Positions 9,550 to 19,331 of a stretch of DNA of 64,000 nt are shown one piece after another. The notes below the pieces were generated by a model. It ran no database searches. It was not told the origin of the DNA and worked only from the letters and a program-made list of their open reading frames with translations. The DNA is taken from positions 1 to 64,000 of the forward strand of contig NZ_CP033019.1 of NCBI RefSeq assembly GCF_003667705.1, read 5' to 3'. The stretch comes from Janthinobacterium agaricidamnosum. GTDB taxonomy: Bacteria; Pseudomonadota; Gammaproteobacteria; Burkholderiales; Burkholderiaceae_D. The translations under genes and the position numbers were made by a program. The first letter of the stretch is position 1, and every line of letters starts with the position of its first letter.

Positions 9550-11470
9550 TTATTTGTCCTGCTTTTCCGGCGTGCTCTTGTCGATCACTTCGCGGCAATC
9601 GCCACGGATGATGGCGTTGTCGTAATTGGTCCAGCCGTAGCTGTCGACGTAGCGCTTGTGCTGCTTGAAGCGGGGGCTGGCGATGCTCCATTCGGGCTGT
9701 TCCCGGCAAAGCGGATGTCGCCGAGGTCAAGCAGCGTGTGGAACATGTTTTCCGTCGACAGACGCGCCTTCTGATGGCGCTGCAGCTGCGTCACCTTGTC
9801 CGGATAGTGCTGCTGGAATTGCGGCGAATACCAGACGAAGGCGGCACGTGGAATTCGAACTGCGTGTTGTGCCCATGGAAGGCCAGGCGGCAGGTGCCGT
9901 CGTACAGGGTCTGGCCGTGATCGGCCACGTAGACGAGCGAGCTGCGCAGGGCAGTGCGCTGGCCGTCGTCCTTCAGCATGCCGATCACGTTCGACAGGAA
10001 CCAGTCCGTGTACAGGATGGAGCTGTCGTAGCTGTTGTTCAGCTGCGGCTTGATCGCCGTGTCCGTGTAGACGGGCTTGTCGACGCCGAACAGCGACGGC
10101 TGCCACTTGTCGAACGATTTCGGATAGCGCTGGCTGTAGTTCCAGTGGCTGCCAGGGTATGCAGCACGATGAGTTTTTTCGGCGCCGGGTCGGCTAGCGC
10201 ATTCTTGAACGGATCGAACAGGATCTGGTCGAAGTTCGAGCTGTTGGTAAAGCCGCCCAGGTTCAGGAATTGCACCACGTCCGCTTCCTTGGCAAAGACG
10301 GAGACGGGTGTGTCGAACTGGCCGAACGAGATCTGGTTCGACAGCCAGTAGGTCTTGAAGCCCGCTTCCTTGTAGGCGGTGAGGAAGGATTTTTCCGAGA
10401 AGCCATCCTTGAGGCTTGCGTGGCCGGCTTGCGCGAGATGATGACGGGCACGGACAGGCGCGTGGCGGAAACGGCCGTGATGACGTCGGCCAGCGGCACC
10501 AGATTGGCTTCCTGCTTCAGCAGGGGATTGGTGTCGCGTTCGTAGCCGTTCAGGCTCCAGCGGTCGTAGCGCGACGATTCGCCGATCACCATGACCACCA
10601 CTTCCGGATGGGGATCGGGCTGTTGCTGGTGCGCGCCGAAACGGAAGCTGCTGCTCTTCTGTCCCAGCTCGGCCAGGTATCTGCGTTCCTTGTAGAAATC
10701 GAAGCCGCGCGCGGCAGGCCGAAGGGCCAGGAATTGCTGACGGTGTCGAAGGCGTAGGGCAGGCGCGCCCAGTGGGGCAGGCTGGGCCAGCCCAGGCCCG
10801 TCTCGTCGGCGCCGGCGATGCTGGCGTTCTCGGGCTTGCTGCTCTCTTCGTCTTCCTCGGCCGTTTCGTCGTCGGCCGAACTGGCGTCGCCGAAACCGGA
10901 GGCGCCCGCCTTGCCGCTGGCCGCCGGATGGCTGGCCTTGGCGGATGCGGCGGCGCTGTGCAGCACCTTGGCCTCGAAACCGAATTCGTAGCCATACCAC
11001 CAGAAGCCGCCCAGCAGGATCAGCAGTACGAAGGCGGCCGGGCGCGTCTTGCCGCGCCAGTCCAGGTCGCGCGTGCGCGTGGCCGCATACCAACTCAGGG
11101 CGCACCAGGCGATCACGCCCAGCATGACGGCGCCCATCAGCCATACTTTTTGCCCGAGAAATTCCATCGCTTCCTTGGGACTGGTTTCGAAGATGATGCC
11201 CAGGTGGTGCGTGGAAATGCCCTGGCCATAGAAGATGAACAGGTAGATTTCCGTCGGCAGGGCCAGGAAGGCGGGCACCAGCAGCCAGTGGAAGTAGGCG
11301 GGGCGCTGGAACACGCTCCAGACGGCCAGCCAGGCCAGCAGCTCGAAGGTGAGCATCTGCCACGGATGCTCGAGCGCGCGCCCCAGCAGCGTGGGGATGA
11401 AGGGCACGGCCGTCAGCAAGGCATACGTCAGGAGCAGGAACAGATTGGCGGGGCGAAGCAAGGAGCGCAT
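9550..11470 (-). pseudogene. Phosphoethanolamine transferase (CptA/OpgE-like, sulfatase fold), frameshifted
   Basis: Inner-membrane enzyme expected to move phosphoethanolamine from phosphatidylethanolamine onto a periplasmic glycan or LPS core. About five N-terminal membrane helices are followed by an unusually long low-complexity linker rich in Ala, Ser, Glu and Asp (about residues 180-235), then the alkaline-phosphatase-like domain. That domain shows the metal-site motif VIGESSRYDRWSLNGY, the nucleophile region SATRLSVPV, HTLGSHWNYSQRYP and YVADHGQTLYDG. It lacks the paired cysteines of EptA/MCR enzymes, which favours a CptA or OpgE-type. Frame breaks lie near 10715, 10430, 10160, 9850 and 9710. 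Stop at 9550, convergent with the MutS-like gene. Confidence 0.72.
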
Positions 11471-11696
11471 AAAGGAGGGCGGGAGGGCAGCGAAAAATGT
11501 CCGCTATTATCAATCCTTTTGTTGTCTTGCGGTCATACAAGAATGTGCGTGCCAGATGCTTGGTCGCAGGGAAAGAGTGCCAAATCATCAAGCGTTTGCG
11601 CGTGGCGGCGTCCGCGCCTCGCTGCCGAAAATTAGTCAAAACACCACAAATGCCCGCGATTTTTGCCTTTTTTTATAGCAAAAAGCGGTAAACTGA

Positions 11697-11725
11697 TTGA
11701 CCCCCTGTAACACAAGGTCTAAACT
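11697..11725 (+). promoter_or_regulatory. Sigma-70 promoter of the str operon
   Basis: TTGACC (11697-11702), 17-base spacer, TAAACT (11720-11725). The predicted transcript starts near 11732, giving a leader of about 170 nt before rpsL. Confidence 0.7.
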
Positions 11726-11851
11726 AGCGAGTTCTCGATTTTATTCTGCTCATCGTTTACGCATTACTTGGCATTTCATGGCCGCTCCTTATCGAGTGGC
11801 TGCGGGCGCCTCCGGTGCGCAGTAGATGAAAGCGGGACGAGGTTTTAGTCG

Positions 11852-11868
11852 CCGGGCATCTTGCCCGG
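11852..11868 (+). promoter_or_regulatory. Perfect hairpin in the rpsL leader
   Basis: CCGGGCA-TCT-TGCCCGG, a 7-bp G+C-rich stem with a 3-base loop, 35 bases before the rpsL start. It is followed by GTTATTAATCG rather than a clean T-tract. It may be an attenuator or a translational control element. Confidence 0.4.
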
Positions 11869-11903
11869 GTTATTAATCGTAGTTTTTTGTTGGATTTATA
11901 ACG

Positions 11904-12287
11904 ATGCCAACCATCAATCAATTGATTCGCAATCCACGCGTCGCTTTGACCGTGAAGAGCAAATCGCCGGCGCTGGAAAACAGCCCGCAAAAACGTGGCG
12001 TCTGCACACGTGTTTACACCACGACTCCAAAGAAGCCTAACTCGGCTCTGCGTAAAGTCGCTAAAGTTCGCCTGACCAATGGTTTCGAAGTCATTTCGTA
12101 CATTGGCGGTGAAGGCCATAACCTGCAAGAGCATAGTGTTGTGCTGTTGCGCGGCGGCCGCGTCAAGGATTTGCCGGGTGTGCGTTACCACATGGTTCGC
12201 GGTGCCCTCGATACCCAAGGCGTCAAAGACCGTAAGCAATCGCGTTCGAAGTACGGTACCAAGCGCGCTAAAGCTGGCAAGAAGTAA
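11904..12287 (+). CDS. rpsL: 30S ribosomal protein S12
   Basis: Decoding-centre protein of the small subunit and first gene of the str operon. The 127 residues include the invariant [13 protein letters not shown] loop and [13 protein letters not shown]. Lys43 and Lys88, the positions commonly changed in streptomycin resistance, are both wild type, which predicts a streptomycin-sensitive ribosome. The ribosome site is weak (GGA nine bases before ATG). The leader hairpin at 11852-11868 precedes it. Confidence 0.98.
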   Translation: MPTINQLIRNPRVALTVKSKSPALENSPQKRGVCTRVYTTTPKKPNSALRKVAKVRLTNGFEVISYIGGEGHNLQEHSVVLLRGGRVKDLPGVRYHMVRGALDTQGVKDRKQSRSKYGTKRAKAGKK

Positions 12288-12439
12288 TAAGTTGTACGCA
12301 GCAAACCCAAGTTTCGCTCAGTGGCAACTAGCTAAGTGAATGTAGTCGACCGCATCTGGTCGAGTAAGTGGAAGACTATGATGGTCGTCCGCGAGTGTGC
12401 GAAGAACGCGCGCTCAACTGAAGATTGAAAGGAATTGAT

Positions 12440-12910
12440 ATGCCACGTCGTCGTGAAGTACCCAAGCGCGAAATTTTGCCAGATCCAAAATTCGGCAACA
12501 CTGATGTCGCTAAATTTGTAAACGTGCTGATGCTGTCCGGTAAGAAATCGGTTGCAGAAAACATCATCTACGGTGCTTTCGAGCACATCGCAGCAAAATC
12601 GGGCAAAGATCCGCTCGAAGTTTTTGCTACCGCAATCAACAACGCCAAGCCGCTGGTTGAGGTGAAATCCCGTCGCGTCGGTGGTGCAAACTACCAGGTG
12701 CCGGTCGAAGTTCGCCCAGTCCGTCGTATGGCTCTGTCCATGCGTTGGTTGCGTGAAGCTGCTAACAAGCGCAGCGAAAAATCGATGCCACAACGCCTCG
12801 GCGGTGAGCTGATGGAAGCGGCTGAAAGCCGCGGCGGCGCGATGAAAAAACGCGACGAAGTCCATCGTATGGCTGAAGCGAACAAAGCGTTCTCGCATTT
12901 CCGCTTCTAA
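12440..12910 (+). CDS. rpsG: 30S ribosomal protein S7
   Basis: Primary 16S rRNA 3'-major-domain binder, 156 residues, beginning [12 protein letters not shown] as in other Burkholderiales. The start at 12440 follows AAAGGAATTGAT; an in-frame ATG at 12425 would add five residues and lacks a better site. In E. coli S7 represses the str operon through the rpsL-rpsG spacer; here that spacer is 152 bases, long enough for such a structure, but I did not prove one. Confidence 0.98.
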   Translation: MPRRREVPKREILPDPKFGNTDVAKFVNVLMLSGKKSVAENIIYGAFEHIAAKSGKDPLEVFATAINNAKPLVEVKSRRVGGANYQVPVEVRPVRRMALSMRWLREAANKRSEKSMPQRLGGELMEAAESRGGAMKKRDEVHRMAEANKAFSHFRF

Positions 12911-13017
12911 TATAAAGCCAGCTACCGCAAGGCGGCTGTCAAGCATCTGTTGTTCGAGGCCGGGCTCATTTTGCAAAAAAATGCTGCTCGGTTTTGTCCA
13001 TTCATTTAGGATTAATT

Positions 13018-15123
13018 ATGGCCCGCAAGACCCCCATTGAGCGCTACCGCAATATCGGTATTTCCGCTCACATCGATGCAGGTAAGACGACCACGACTGA
13101 GCGCGTCCTGTTCTACACAGGCGTGAACCATAAGCTGGGCGAAGTCCATGATGGCGCTGCCACCACCGACTGGATGGCACAGGAGCAAGAGCGCGGTATC
13201 ACGATTACCTCGGCTGCTGTTACGTGCTTCTGGAAAGGCATGGCAAACAACTTCCCAGCGCACCACATCAACATCATCGACACCCCAGGCCACGTTGACT
13301 TCACCATTGAAGTGGAACGTTCGATGCGCGTGTTGGATGGCGCCTGCATGGTTTACTGTGCAGTCGGCGGCGTGCAGCCACAATCGGAAACGGTATGGCG
13401 TCAGGCTAACAAGTACAAAGTGCCACGTCTGGCCTTCGTGAACAAGATGGACCGTACCGGCGCCAACTTCTTCAAGGTCTACGATCAGATGCGTTCGCGT
13501 CTGAAAGCGAACCCAGTACCTATTCAGATGCCTATCGGCGCTGAAGACGTCTTCACCGGTGTGATCGATCTGGTCAAGATGAAAGCGGTTATCTGGGACG
13601 ACGCTTCGCAAGGCATGAAGTTTGAATACGGCGACATTCCTGCACACCTGGCCGCCGATGCTGCCAAGTGGCGCGAAAACATGGTTGAAGCCGCTGCTGA
13701 AGCGTCGGAAGACCTGATGAACAAGTACCTGGAAGAAGGCGACCTGTCGGAAGCCGAGATCAAGGCTGCTCTGCGTCAGCGTACCATCGCCAGCGAAATC
13801 GTTCCAATGTTGTGCGGTACCGCCTTTAAAAACAAGGGCGTACAAGCCATGTTGGACGCGGTCATCGAGTACCTGCCATCGCCAATCGACATTCCGCCTG
13901 TCCCAGGTCTGGATGACGACGAGCAGCCAGTCGAGCGCGCAGCTGACGACAATGAGAAATTCTCGGCATTGGCGTTCAAGATCGCAACCGATCCGTTCGT
14001 CGGTCAGTTGTGCTTCATCCGTTGCTACTCGGGTACCCTGAATTCGGGCGACTCGGTGTTGAACTCCGTGAAGCAGAAGAAAGAGCGTATCGGCCGTATC
14101 GTGCAGATGCAAGCGAACGAACGCGAAGAAATCAAGGAAATGCGCGCTGGCGACATCGCCGCCGTTGTGGGTCTGAAAGACACCACCACGGGCGATACGC
14201 TTTGCGACGAAAAAGCCAGCGTGGTTCTGGAGCGCATGGTCTTCCCTGAGCCGGTGATTTCGCAGGCAGTCGAGCCAAAAACCAAGGCCGACCAGGAAAA
14301 AATGGGTCTGGCCCTGAACCGCCTGGCTGCAGAAGATCCATCGTTCCGCGTGCGTACCGATGAAGAATCGGGCCAGACCATCATCGCCGGTATGGGCGAG
14401 TTGCACCTGGACATCATCGTTGACCGCATGAAGCGCGAATTCAACGTTGAAGCGACCGTCGGCAAGCCACAAGTGGCTTACCGCGAAACGATCCGTAAAG
14501 TGTGCGAAGAGTCGGAAGGCAAATTCGTCAAGCAATCGGGTGGTCGTGGTCAATACGGTCACGTGGTTCTGAAGATCGAACCGCAAGAGCCGGGCAAGGG
14601 CTTCGAATTCGTTGACGCGATCAAGGGCGGTACCGTTCCTCGCGAATACATCCCTGCAGTTGAAAAAGGTGTGCGCGACACGCTGACTTCGGGCGTGATG
14701 GCTGGCTACCCAGTCGTTGACGTGAAAGTCACGCTGTTCTTCGGTTCGTACCATGATGTTGACTCGAACGAAAATGCATTCCGCATGGCCGCTTCGATGG
14801 CATTCAAAGATGGCTGCCGCAAAGCATCGCCAGTCATCCTGGAGCCGATGATGGCCGTGGAAGTGGAAACGCCGGAAGACTACGCCGGTACCGTGATGGG
14901 CGATCTGTCGTCGCGTCGCGGCATGGTGCAAGGTATGGATGAAATTGCTGGCGGTGGCGGCAAGATCATCAAGGCCGAAGTACCTCTGTCGGAAATGTTC
15001 GGTTACGCTACATCGTTGCGTTCGTCGACCCAAGGTCGTGCGACTTACACGATGGAATTCAAGCACTATGCTGAAGCACCTAAGCATGTGACTGAAGCAA
15101 TCGTAAGCTCGAAAGCTAAGTAA
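13018..15123 (+). CDS. fusA: Elongation factor G
   Basis: Ribosomal translocase GTPase of 701 residues. GTP-binding motifs are visible: [13 protein letters not shown] (G1), DTPGHVDF (G3) and NKMDR (G4). Domain II and the IV/V region ([20 protein letters not shown]) follow. The start is taken at ATG 13018 ([12 protein letters not shown]), preceded by TTTAGGATTAATT; the frame extends upstream to 12994 but that would add atypical residues. The complementary strand is open almost throughout, which is a codon-bias shadow and not a gene. Confidence 0.98.
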   Translation: MARKTPIERYRNIGISAHIDAGKTTTTERVLFYTGVNHKLGEVHDGAATTDWMAQEQERGITITSAAVTCFWKGMANNFPAHHINIIDTPGHVDFTIEVERSMRVLDGACMVYCAVGGVQPQSETVWRQANKYKVPRLAFVNKMDRTGANFFKVYDQMRSRLKANPVPIQMPIGAEDVFTGVIDLVKMKAVIWDDASQGMKFEYGDIPAHLAADAAKWRENMVEAAAEASEDLMNKYLEEGDLSEAEIKAALRQRTIASEIVPMLCGTAFKNKGVQAMLDAVIEYLPSPIDIPPVPGLDDDEQPVERAADDNEKFSALAFKIATDPFVGQLCFIRCYSGTLNSGDSVLNSVKQKKERIGRIVQMQANEREEIKEMRAGDIAAVVGLKDTTTGDTLCDEKASVVLERMVFPEPVISQAVEPKTKADQEKMGLALNRLAAEDPSFRVRTDEESGQTIIAGMGELHLDIIVDRMKREFNVEATVGKPQVAYRETIRKVCEESEGKFVKQSGGRGQYGHVVLKIEPQEPGKGFEFVDAIKGGTVPREYIPAVEKGVRDTLTSGVMAGYPVVDVKVTLFFGSYHDVDSNENAFRMAASMAFKDGCRKASPVILEPMMAVEVETPEDYAGTVMGDLSSRRGMVQGMDEIAGGGGKIIKAEVPLSEMFGYATSLRSSTQGRATYTMEFKHYAEAPKHVTEAIVSSKAK

Positions 15124-15133
15124 TAGAAGTTCC

Positions 15134-15161
15134 GGGCCGGCTTTCACGAGAATGCCGGTCC
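15134..15161 (+). other. Hairpin in the fusA-tuf spacer
   Basis: GGGCCGGC and GCCGGTCC pair with one G-T pair around a short loop. No T-tract follows, so it is more likely an RNA-stability or processing element than a terminator. Confidence 0.3.
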
Positions 15162-15195
15162 CTACATTTAAATCATTGTTCTAAGGAAGAATAAA

Positions 15196-16386
15196 ATGGC
15201 AAAAGGTAAATTCGAACGGACCAAGCCGCACGTCAACGTCGGCACCATCGGCCACGTCGACCACGGTAAAACCACGCTGACCGCTGCAATCGCAACGGTT
15301 CTGTCGAAGAAATTCGGCGGCGAAGCTAAAGCATACGACCAGATCGATGCAGCACCAGAAGAAAAAGCGCGCGGTATCACGATTAACACCGCCCACGTCG
15401 AGTACGAAACGGAAACGCGTCACTACGCGCACGTTGACTGCCCAGGCCACGCCGATTACATCAAAAACATGATTACCGGTGCAGCCCAGATGGACGGCGC
15501 GATCCTGGTGTGCTCCGCAGCTGACGGCCCAATGCCACAGACCCGCGAACACATCCTGCTGGCCCGCCAAGTTGGCGTTCCATACATCATCGTGTTCCTG
15601 AACAAGTGCGACCTGGTCGACGACGCAGAGCTGCTGGAACTGGTTGAAATGGAAGTGCGCGAGCTGTTGTCGAAGTACGAATTCCCAGGCGACGACCTGC
15701 CAATCATCAAAGGTTCGGCACGTATGGCGCTGGAAGGCAAAGAAGGCGAAATGGGCGTTGACGCAGTGCTGCGTCTGGCCGATGCGCTGGATGCTTACAT
15801 CCCAACGCCAGAGCGCGCTGTTGACGGTGCGTTCCTGATGCCAGTGGAAGACGTGTTCTCGATCTCGGGTCGCGGTACCGTTGTGACCGGTCGTATCGAG
15901 CGCGGCATTGTTAAAGTCGGCGAAGAGATCGAAATCGTCGGTATCACCGATACCGTCAAAACGACTTGCACCGGCGTGGAAATGTTCCGCAAGCTGCTGG
16001 ACCAAGGTCAAGCTGGCGACAACGTTGGTCTGCTGCTGCGCGGCACCAAGCGTGAAGACGTGCAACGTGGTCAAGTGCTGGCCAAGCCAGGCTCGATCAA
16101 GCCGCATGCGCACTTCACCGGCGAGATCTATGTTCTGTCGAAAGACGAAGGCGGCCGTCATACGCCATTCTTCAACAACTATCGTCCACAGTTCTACTTC
16201 CGCACGACGGACGTAACCGGTTCGATCGAGTTGCCAGCAGACAAAGAAATGGTCATGCCAGGCGATAACGTGTCGATCACCGTCAAGCTGATCAACCCGA
16301 TCGCGATGGAAGAAGGCCTGCGCTTCGCTATCCGCGAAGGCGGCCGTACCGTCGGCGCTGGTGTTGTTGCAAAAATCATCGCTTAA
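15196..16386 (+). CDS. tuf: Elongation factor Tu
   Basis: Carries aminoacyl-tRNA to the ribosome; 396 residues, full length. G1 [10 protein letters not shown]3 DCPGHADY and G4 NKCD are intact, and the C-terminus ends [11 protein letters not shown]. Strong AAGGAAGA ribosome site. Many Burkholderiales carry a second tuf near the rRNA/nusG region; only this copy is in the window. A T-tract hairpin (16402-16438) follows it. Confidence 0.98.
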   Translation: MAKGKFERTKPHVNVGTIGHVDHGKTTLTAAIATVLSKKFGGEAKAYDQIDAAPEEKARGITINTAHVEYETETRHYAHVDCPGHADYIKNMITGAAQMDGAILVCSAADGPMPQTREHILLARQVGVPYIIVFLNKCDLVDDAELLELVEMEVRELLSKYEFPGDDLPIIKGSARMALEGKEGEMGVDAVLRLADALDAYIPTPERAVDGAFLMPVEDVFSISGRGTVVTGRIERGIVKVGEEIEIVGITDTVKTTCTGVEMFRKLLDQGQAGDNVGLLLRGTKREDVQRGQVLAKPGSIKPHAHFTGEIYVLSKDEGGRHTPFFNNYRPQFYFRTTDVTGSIELPADKEMVMPGDNVSITVKLINPIAMEEGLRFAIREGGRTVGAGVVAKIIA

Positions 16387-16401
16387 TTATTAAGCGAATA
16401 T

Positions 16402-16438
16402 AAAAGAAGACGCGTCGTCGCCCGGCGCCCTTCTTTTT
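16402..16438 (+). terminator. Rho-independent terminator after tuf
   Basis: AAAAGAAG pairs with CTTCTTTT around a G+C-rich loop and runs into T-rich sequence. It would separate the str operon from rpsJ. Confidence 0.55.
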
Positions 16439-16469
16439 ATTCAACTGCCGGGGTTGGCAAGCATTTTGG

Positions 16470-16478
16470 TGCTATCAT
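16470..16478 (+). promoter_or_regulatory. Extended -10 promoter for rpsJ
   Basis: TGCTATCAT matches the extended -10 form TGNTATNNT. The -35 region (about 16450) is poor, as is usual for extended -10 promoters. Transcription would begin near 16485. Confidence 0.4.
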
Positions 16479-16565
16479 GTCGACCCTGACGGTTGTTGCG
16501 TCAGAAATTCCCGTATGACCTCATTGCCGTGCAATCCGCGCGGTTCGTTCTTTTAAGGAAATATC

Positions 16566-16883
16566 ATGTCGGCACCAAACCAAAAAATCCGTATCCGCCT
16601 GAAGGCTTTCGATTACAAGCTGATCGACCAGTCCGCTCTGGAAATCGTTGAGACCGCGAAGCGCACCGGCGCTGTCGTCAAAGGCCCAGTACCACTGCCT
16701 ACCCGTATTCAGCGTTTCGATGTGCTGCGTTCCCCGCACGTCAACAAAACTTCGCGCGATCAGTTCGAGATCCGTACGCACCAACGCCTGATGGACATCG
16801 TTGACCCAACGGACAAAACCGTTGACGCGCTGATGAAGCTGGACCTGCCAGCTGGTGTTGATGTCGAAATCAAACTGCAATAA
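16566..16883 (+). CDS. rpsJ: 30S ribosomal protein S10
   Basis: Small-subunit head protein, which also acts with NusB in antitermination. 105 residues, close to the usual 103, with the conserved [16 protein letters not shown] start and [17 protein letters not shown] core. Ribosome site TTAAGGAAATATC. Normally the first gene of a continuous S10 operon, but here it is followed by a strong terminator and 6 kb of unrelated genes before rplC. Confidence 0.98.
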   Translation: MSAPNQKIRIRLKAFDYKLIDQSALEIVETAKRTGAVVKGPVPLPTRIQRFDVLRSPHVNKTSRDQFEIRTHQRLMDIVDPTDKTVDALMKLDLPAGVDVEIKLQ

Positions 16884-16923
16884 TCGTTTTTAAGAAGGCC
16901 GGCGGGGTATCCCGCCGCCTGAG

Positions 16924-16974
16924 ATGGGGCCGGGCCTGCTCACGATCGTGAGTGCGCCCGGCCCCATTGCTTTT
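16924..16974 (+). terminator. Strong terminator after rpsJ
   Basis: A perfect 12-bp inverted repeat (16924-16935 with 16956-16967, ATGGGGCCGGGC) encloses a second perfect palindrome, CTCACGATCGTGAG, and is followed by TGCTTTTG. It should stop transcription from rpsJ. Confidence 0.7.
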
Positions 16975-17026
16975 GTGCCGTGCAAAACCACTTTACAGTG
17001 CCGCGCCCGCCCGATAAAGTTGCCGC

Positions 17027-17872
17027 ATGCTCAACGCCCTCGATACCCACCTGCTCAATGCAACTCCCCGTCAGCGCCTGCGCGGCTGGCCGCGCTTCCT
17101 GACCGAATTTTTGTATTTCGGCATCAAGGAGGCGAGGTCATGCCTGTTTGTGGGACTGTTTTTTGCTGCCGTGTTCCTGGTGCCGCGCGCCGGCCTGTTC
17201 GGCCTGCCGCGCTATGACGTGCTGCTGCTGGTAGCGCTGGCGATCCAGGGCGCGATGGTCTGGAGGGGGCTGGAAACGTGGGATGAATTGAAAGCCATCT
17301 GCCTGTTTCATGCGGTCGGCTTCGCGCTGGAGGTGTTTAAGGTGTCGGGGACGATACAGTCGTGGAGCTATCCCGACTTTGCCTACACCAAGGTGTTTGG
17401 CGTTCCCCTGTTTTCCGGCTTCATGTATGCGGCCGTGGGCAGCTACATCATCCAGACCTGGCGCCTGCTCGACATGCGGATCCGCCACCATCCGCCGTAC
17501 TGGATGGCGGTGCTGATCGCGCTGCTGATCTACGCTAACTTCTTTACCCACCACTACATCGGCGACTATCGCTGGTACCTGGCCGCCTGTGCGCTGGGCT
17601 TGTATGCGCGCACCACCGTGGTGTTCCGCCCGCTCGACCGCGACCGCAGCATGCCCCTGCTGCTCGGTTTCGTGCTGGTCGGCTTCTTCATCTGGCTGGC
17701 CGAAAACATCAGCACCTTCTGGGGCGTGTGGCGCTATCCGAACCAGCTTGGCGCGTGGTCGGTGGTGCACGTCAGCAAATGGAGCTCATGGTCGCTGCTG
17801 GTGGTGATGACGTTCACGATCGTGGCCCACCTCAAGCACATCAAGGCCAGCATCCACGTGGCCCAGCCTTAG
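17027..17872 (+). CDS. DUF817 family integral membrane protein
   Basis: 281 residues, mostly hydrophobic, with about eight membrane helices. Conserved family stretches include FLYFGIKEARSCLFVGLFF near the N-terminus, FEVFK-like ALEVFKVSGTIQSWSYPDF, and WLAENISTFWGVWRYPNQ near the C-terminus. The function of DUF817 (YoaT-like) proteins is not established. It sits in the block that splits the S10 operon, 59 bases past the rpsJ terminator and convergent with the TPR lipoprotein. Confidence 0.8.
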   Translation: MLNALDTHLLNATPRQRLRGWPRFLTEFLYFGIKEARSCLFVGLFFAAVFLVPRAGLFGLPRYDVLLLVALAIQGAMVWRGLETWDELKAICLFHAVGFALEVFKVSGTIQSWSYPDFAYTKVFGVPLFSGFMYAAVGSYIIQTWRLLDMRIRHHPPYWMAVLIALLIYANFFTHHYIGDYRWYLAACALGLYARTTVVFRPLDRDRSMPLLLGFVLVGFFIWLAENISTFWGVWRYPNQLGAWSVVHVSKWSSWSLLVVMTFTIVAHLKHIKASIHVAQP

Positions 17873-17889
17873 GCGCAGGCAGTCGCTTA

Positions 17890-18435
17890 TTACAGGCTGG
17901 CCGCCACCGCCTCGAAGCGCGCGCCCAGCGCTGCTTGCGGGCCGCCTTGCAGCTGTTTGGCGTACTGGCGCAGCACTTCTGCCGAATACGTGCGCGAGCC
18001 GGGCGACAGCTTCGGCAGCAGCGGCAGCACGCGTTCCAGATAGCCCGTGCCTTCCTGCCATTTGCCTTGCGCGGCCAGGGCCGACGCCAGTTCCACCATG
18101 CGGCGGCCGACGCGCGCATCGCTGCGCGGCTGCGCCGTCTCCTCCGTGTCCAGGGCTTGCCGGTACAGTTGCTCCGCTTCGGCATTCTTGCCCTGCAAGC
18201 GCTTGATGCGGCCCAGGTTGGACTGGCGCTGCGAGACGATGTCCGCGCCGGCCCCGGCCTGCTCGGCGCTGCGCAGCGCCTGTACGCAAGCCAGTTCCGC
18301 TTCGCCAAACTGGCCCTTGCGTTCGGCCGCGTTACAGGCATCTTGTTGTGCGTTGGAGGTGGCGAGTGTCGCTGGCGCCGTGCAGGCGGCCAGCAGGCTG
18401 ACAGCGCATAGCAGGCTGATGGTATGGGTCTTCAT
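17890..18435 (-). CDS. TPR-containing lipoprotein
   Basis: 181 residues. A lipoprotein signal ends in the lipobox LLAAC (Cys about residue 18), so the mature protein should be lipid-anchored. The rest is helical with tetratricopeptide-like repeats (SNLGRIKRLQGKNAEAEQLYRQAL and ALAAQGKWQEGTGYLERVL, in parts). Such proteins hold protein partners; no specific role can be named. Divergent from creB, so it could be controlled by the same system, but no site was identified. Confidence 0.75.
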   Translation of the reverse strand: MKTHTISLLCAVSLLAACTAPATLATSNAQQDACNAAERKGQFGEAELACVQALRSAEQAGAGADIVSQRQSNLGRIKRLQGKNAEAEQLYRQALDTEETAQPRSDARVGRRMVELASALAAQGKWQEGTGYLERVLPLLPKLSPGSRTYSAEVLRQYAKQLQGGPQAALGARFEAVAASL

Positions 18436-18599
18436 AGTCTCCTCGGACGGGTGTCAAACACGGTGTATCGGCGGAGTCATGCCGTAATAAATATACTCCA
18501 AGTTTTTTGGGGCGGGTGGCTTTTCGCCGGCCGCGCGATTGACGCCGCTTGCATGCTTCAGTGATACTCCGGGATTGTCCACTAATGCGTGCCGCCGCC

Positions 18600-19331
18600 A
18601 TGTCCAAGACTGTCCTGATCGTGGAAGATGAACAGGCGATTGCCGACAGCATCGCCTATGCCCTGCGCACGGACGGCTTTACGCCGCGCCATGTGATGTT
18701 GGGCGAGCACGCCCTGGCCGCGCTGCGCCCCATGTCCGGCGAAGACGCTCAGACGCCTGTTCTCGTGGTGCTCGACGTGGGCTTGCCTGACATGAGCGGG
18801 CTGGAAGTATGCCGCCGGCTGCGCCAGTTTTCCGAGGTGCCGGTGATCTTCCTGACGGCCCGCAGCGACGAGATCGACCGTATCGTCGGCCTGGAAATCG
18901 GCGCCGACGATTACGTCACCAAACCGTTTTCGCCGCGCGAACTGGTGGCGCGCATCCGCGTCATCCTGCGCCGCGCAGGCGTCGCCCAGGCGCCGCGCGA
19001 GGCGGGCATGACGATAGCTGCGCCTGCCGTCGCGACCGCGCCGGCGCGCTTCGAGTTGCGCGCGCTCGAGGCGCGGGTACTGTTTCACGGCCAGCCGCTG
19101 GACCTGACCCGCTATGAATACCTGTTGCTGAAAACCCTGCTCGCGCATCCGGGCCACGTGCTGTCGCGCGCGCAGCTGATGGAGCGCGTGTGGAGCGGGG
19201 CGCCCGACACGCTCGAGCGCACGGTCGATGCGCATGTCAAATCGCTGCGCGCCAAGCTGCGCGCCGTCGACGCGCAGGCCGATCCCATCCACACCCACCG
19301 TGGCCTCGGCTACAGCCTGGCCGGCGCATGA
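18600..19331 (+). CDS. creB: Response regulator CreB (OmpR family)
   Basis: 243-residue DNA-binding regulator. The receiver domain has Asp59 (VVLDVGLPDMSG) as phosphoacceptor and the KPF motif, and a C-terminal winged helix ends VKSLRAKLRAVDA...HTHRGLGYSLAGA. The assignment to CreB rests on the gene order with a CreC-like kinase and CreD. Start at ATG 18600 (MSKTVLIVEDE) rather than ATG 18549 or 18585 because family members begin there. Stop overlaps the creC start by four bases (ATGA). Confidence 0.88.
   Translation: MSKTVLIVEDEQAIADSIAYALRTDGFTPRHVMLGEHALAALRPMSGEDAQTPVLVVLDVGLPDMSGLEVCRRLRQFSEVPVIFLTARSDEIDRIVGLEIGADDYVTKPFSPRELVARIRVILRRAGVAQAPREAGMTIAAPAVATAPARFELRALEARVLFHGQPLDLTRYEYLLLKTLLAHPGHVLSRAQLMERVWSGAPDTLERTVDAHVKSLRAKLRAVDAQADPIHTHRGLGYSLAGA

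Larger units (their letters stand above)
11471..11903. other. Intergenic region and rpsL leader
   Basis: A 433-base gap. The left part (to about 11690) separates the divergent transferase and holds nothing else I can name. The right part holds the rpsL promoter, an approximately 170-nt untranslated leader and the hairpin listed separately. Short frames here lack ribosome sites and protein-like sequence. Confidence 0.6.

Noticed and set aside
13012..15147. A 711-codon open frame on the strand opposite fusA
   Set aside because: It mirrors fusA almost exactly, reads as His/Phe/Arg-rich non-protein sequence and has no ribosome site. It results from the codon bias of a highly expressed gene.
16454..16478. 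TTGGCA as -35 for the rpsJ promoter
   Set aside because: Only 13 bases from TATCAT, too close; the extended -10 explanation is better.
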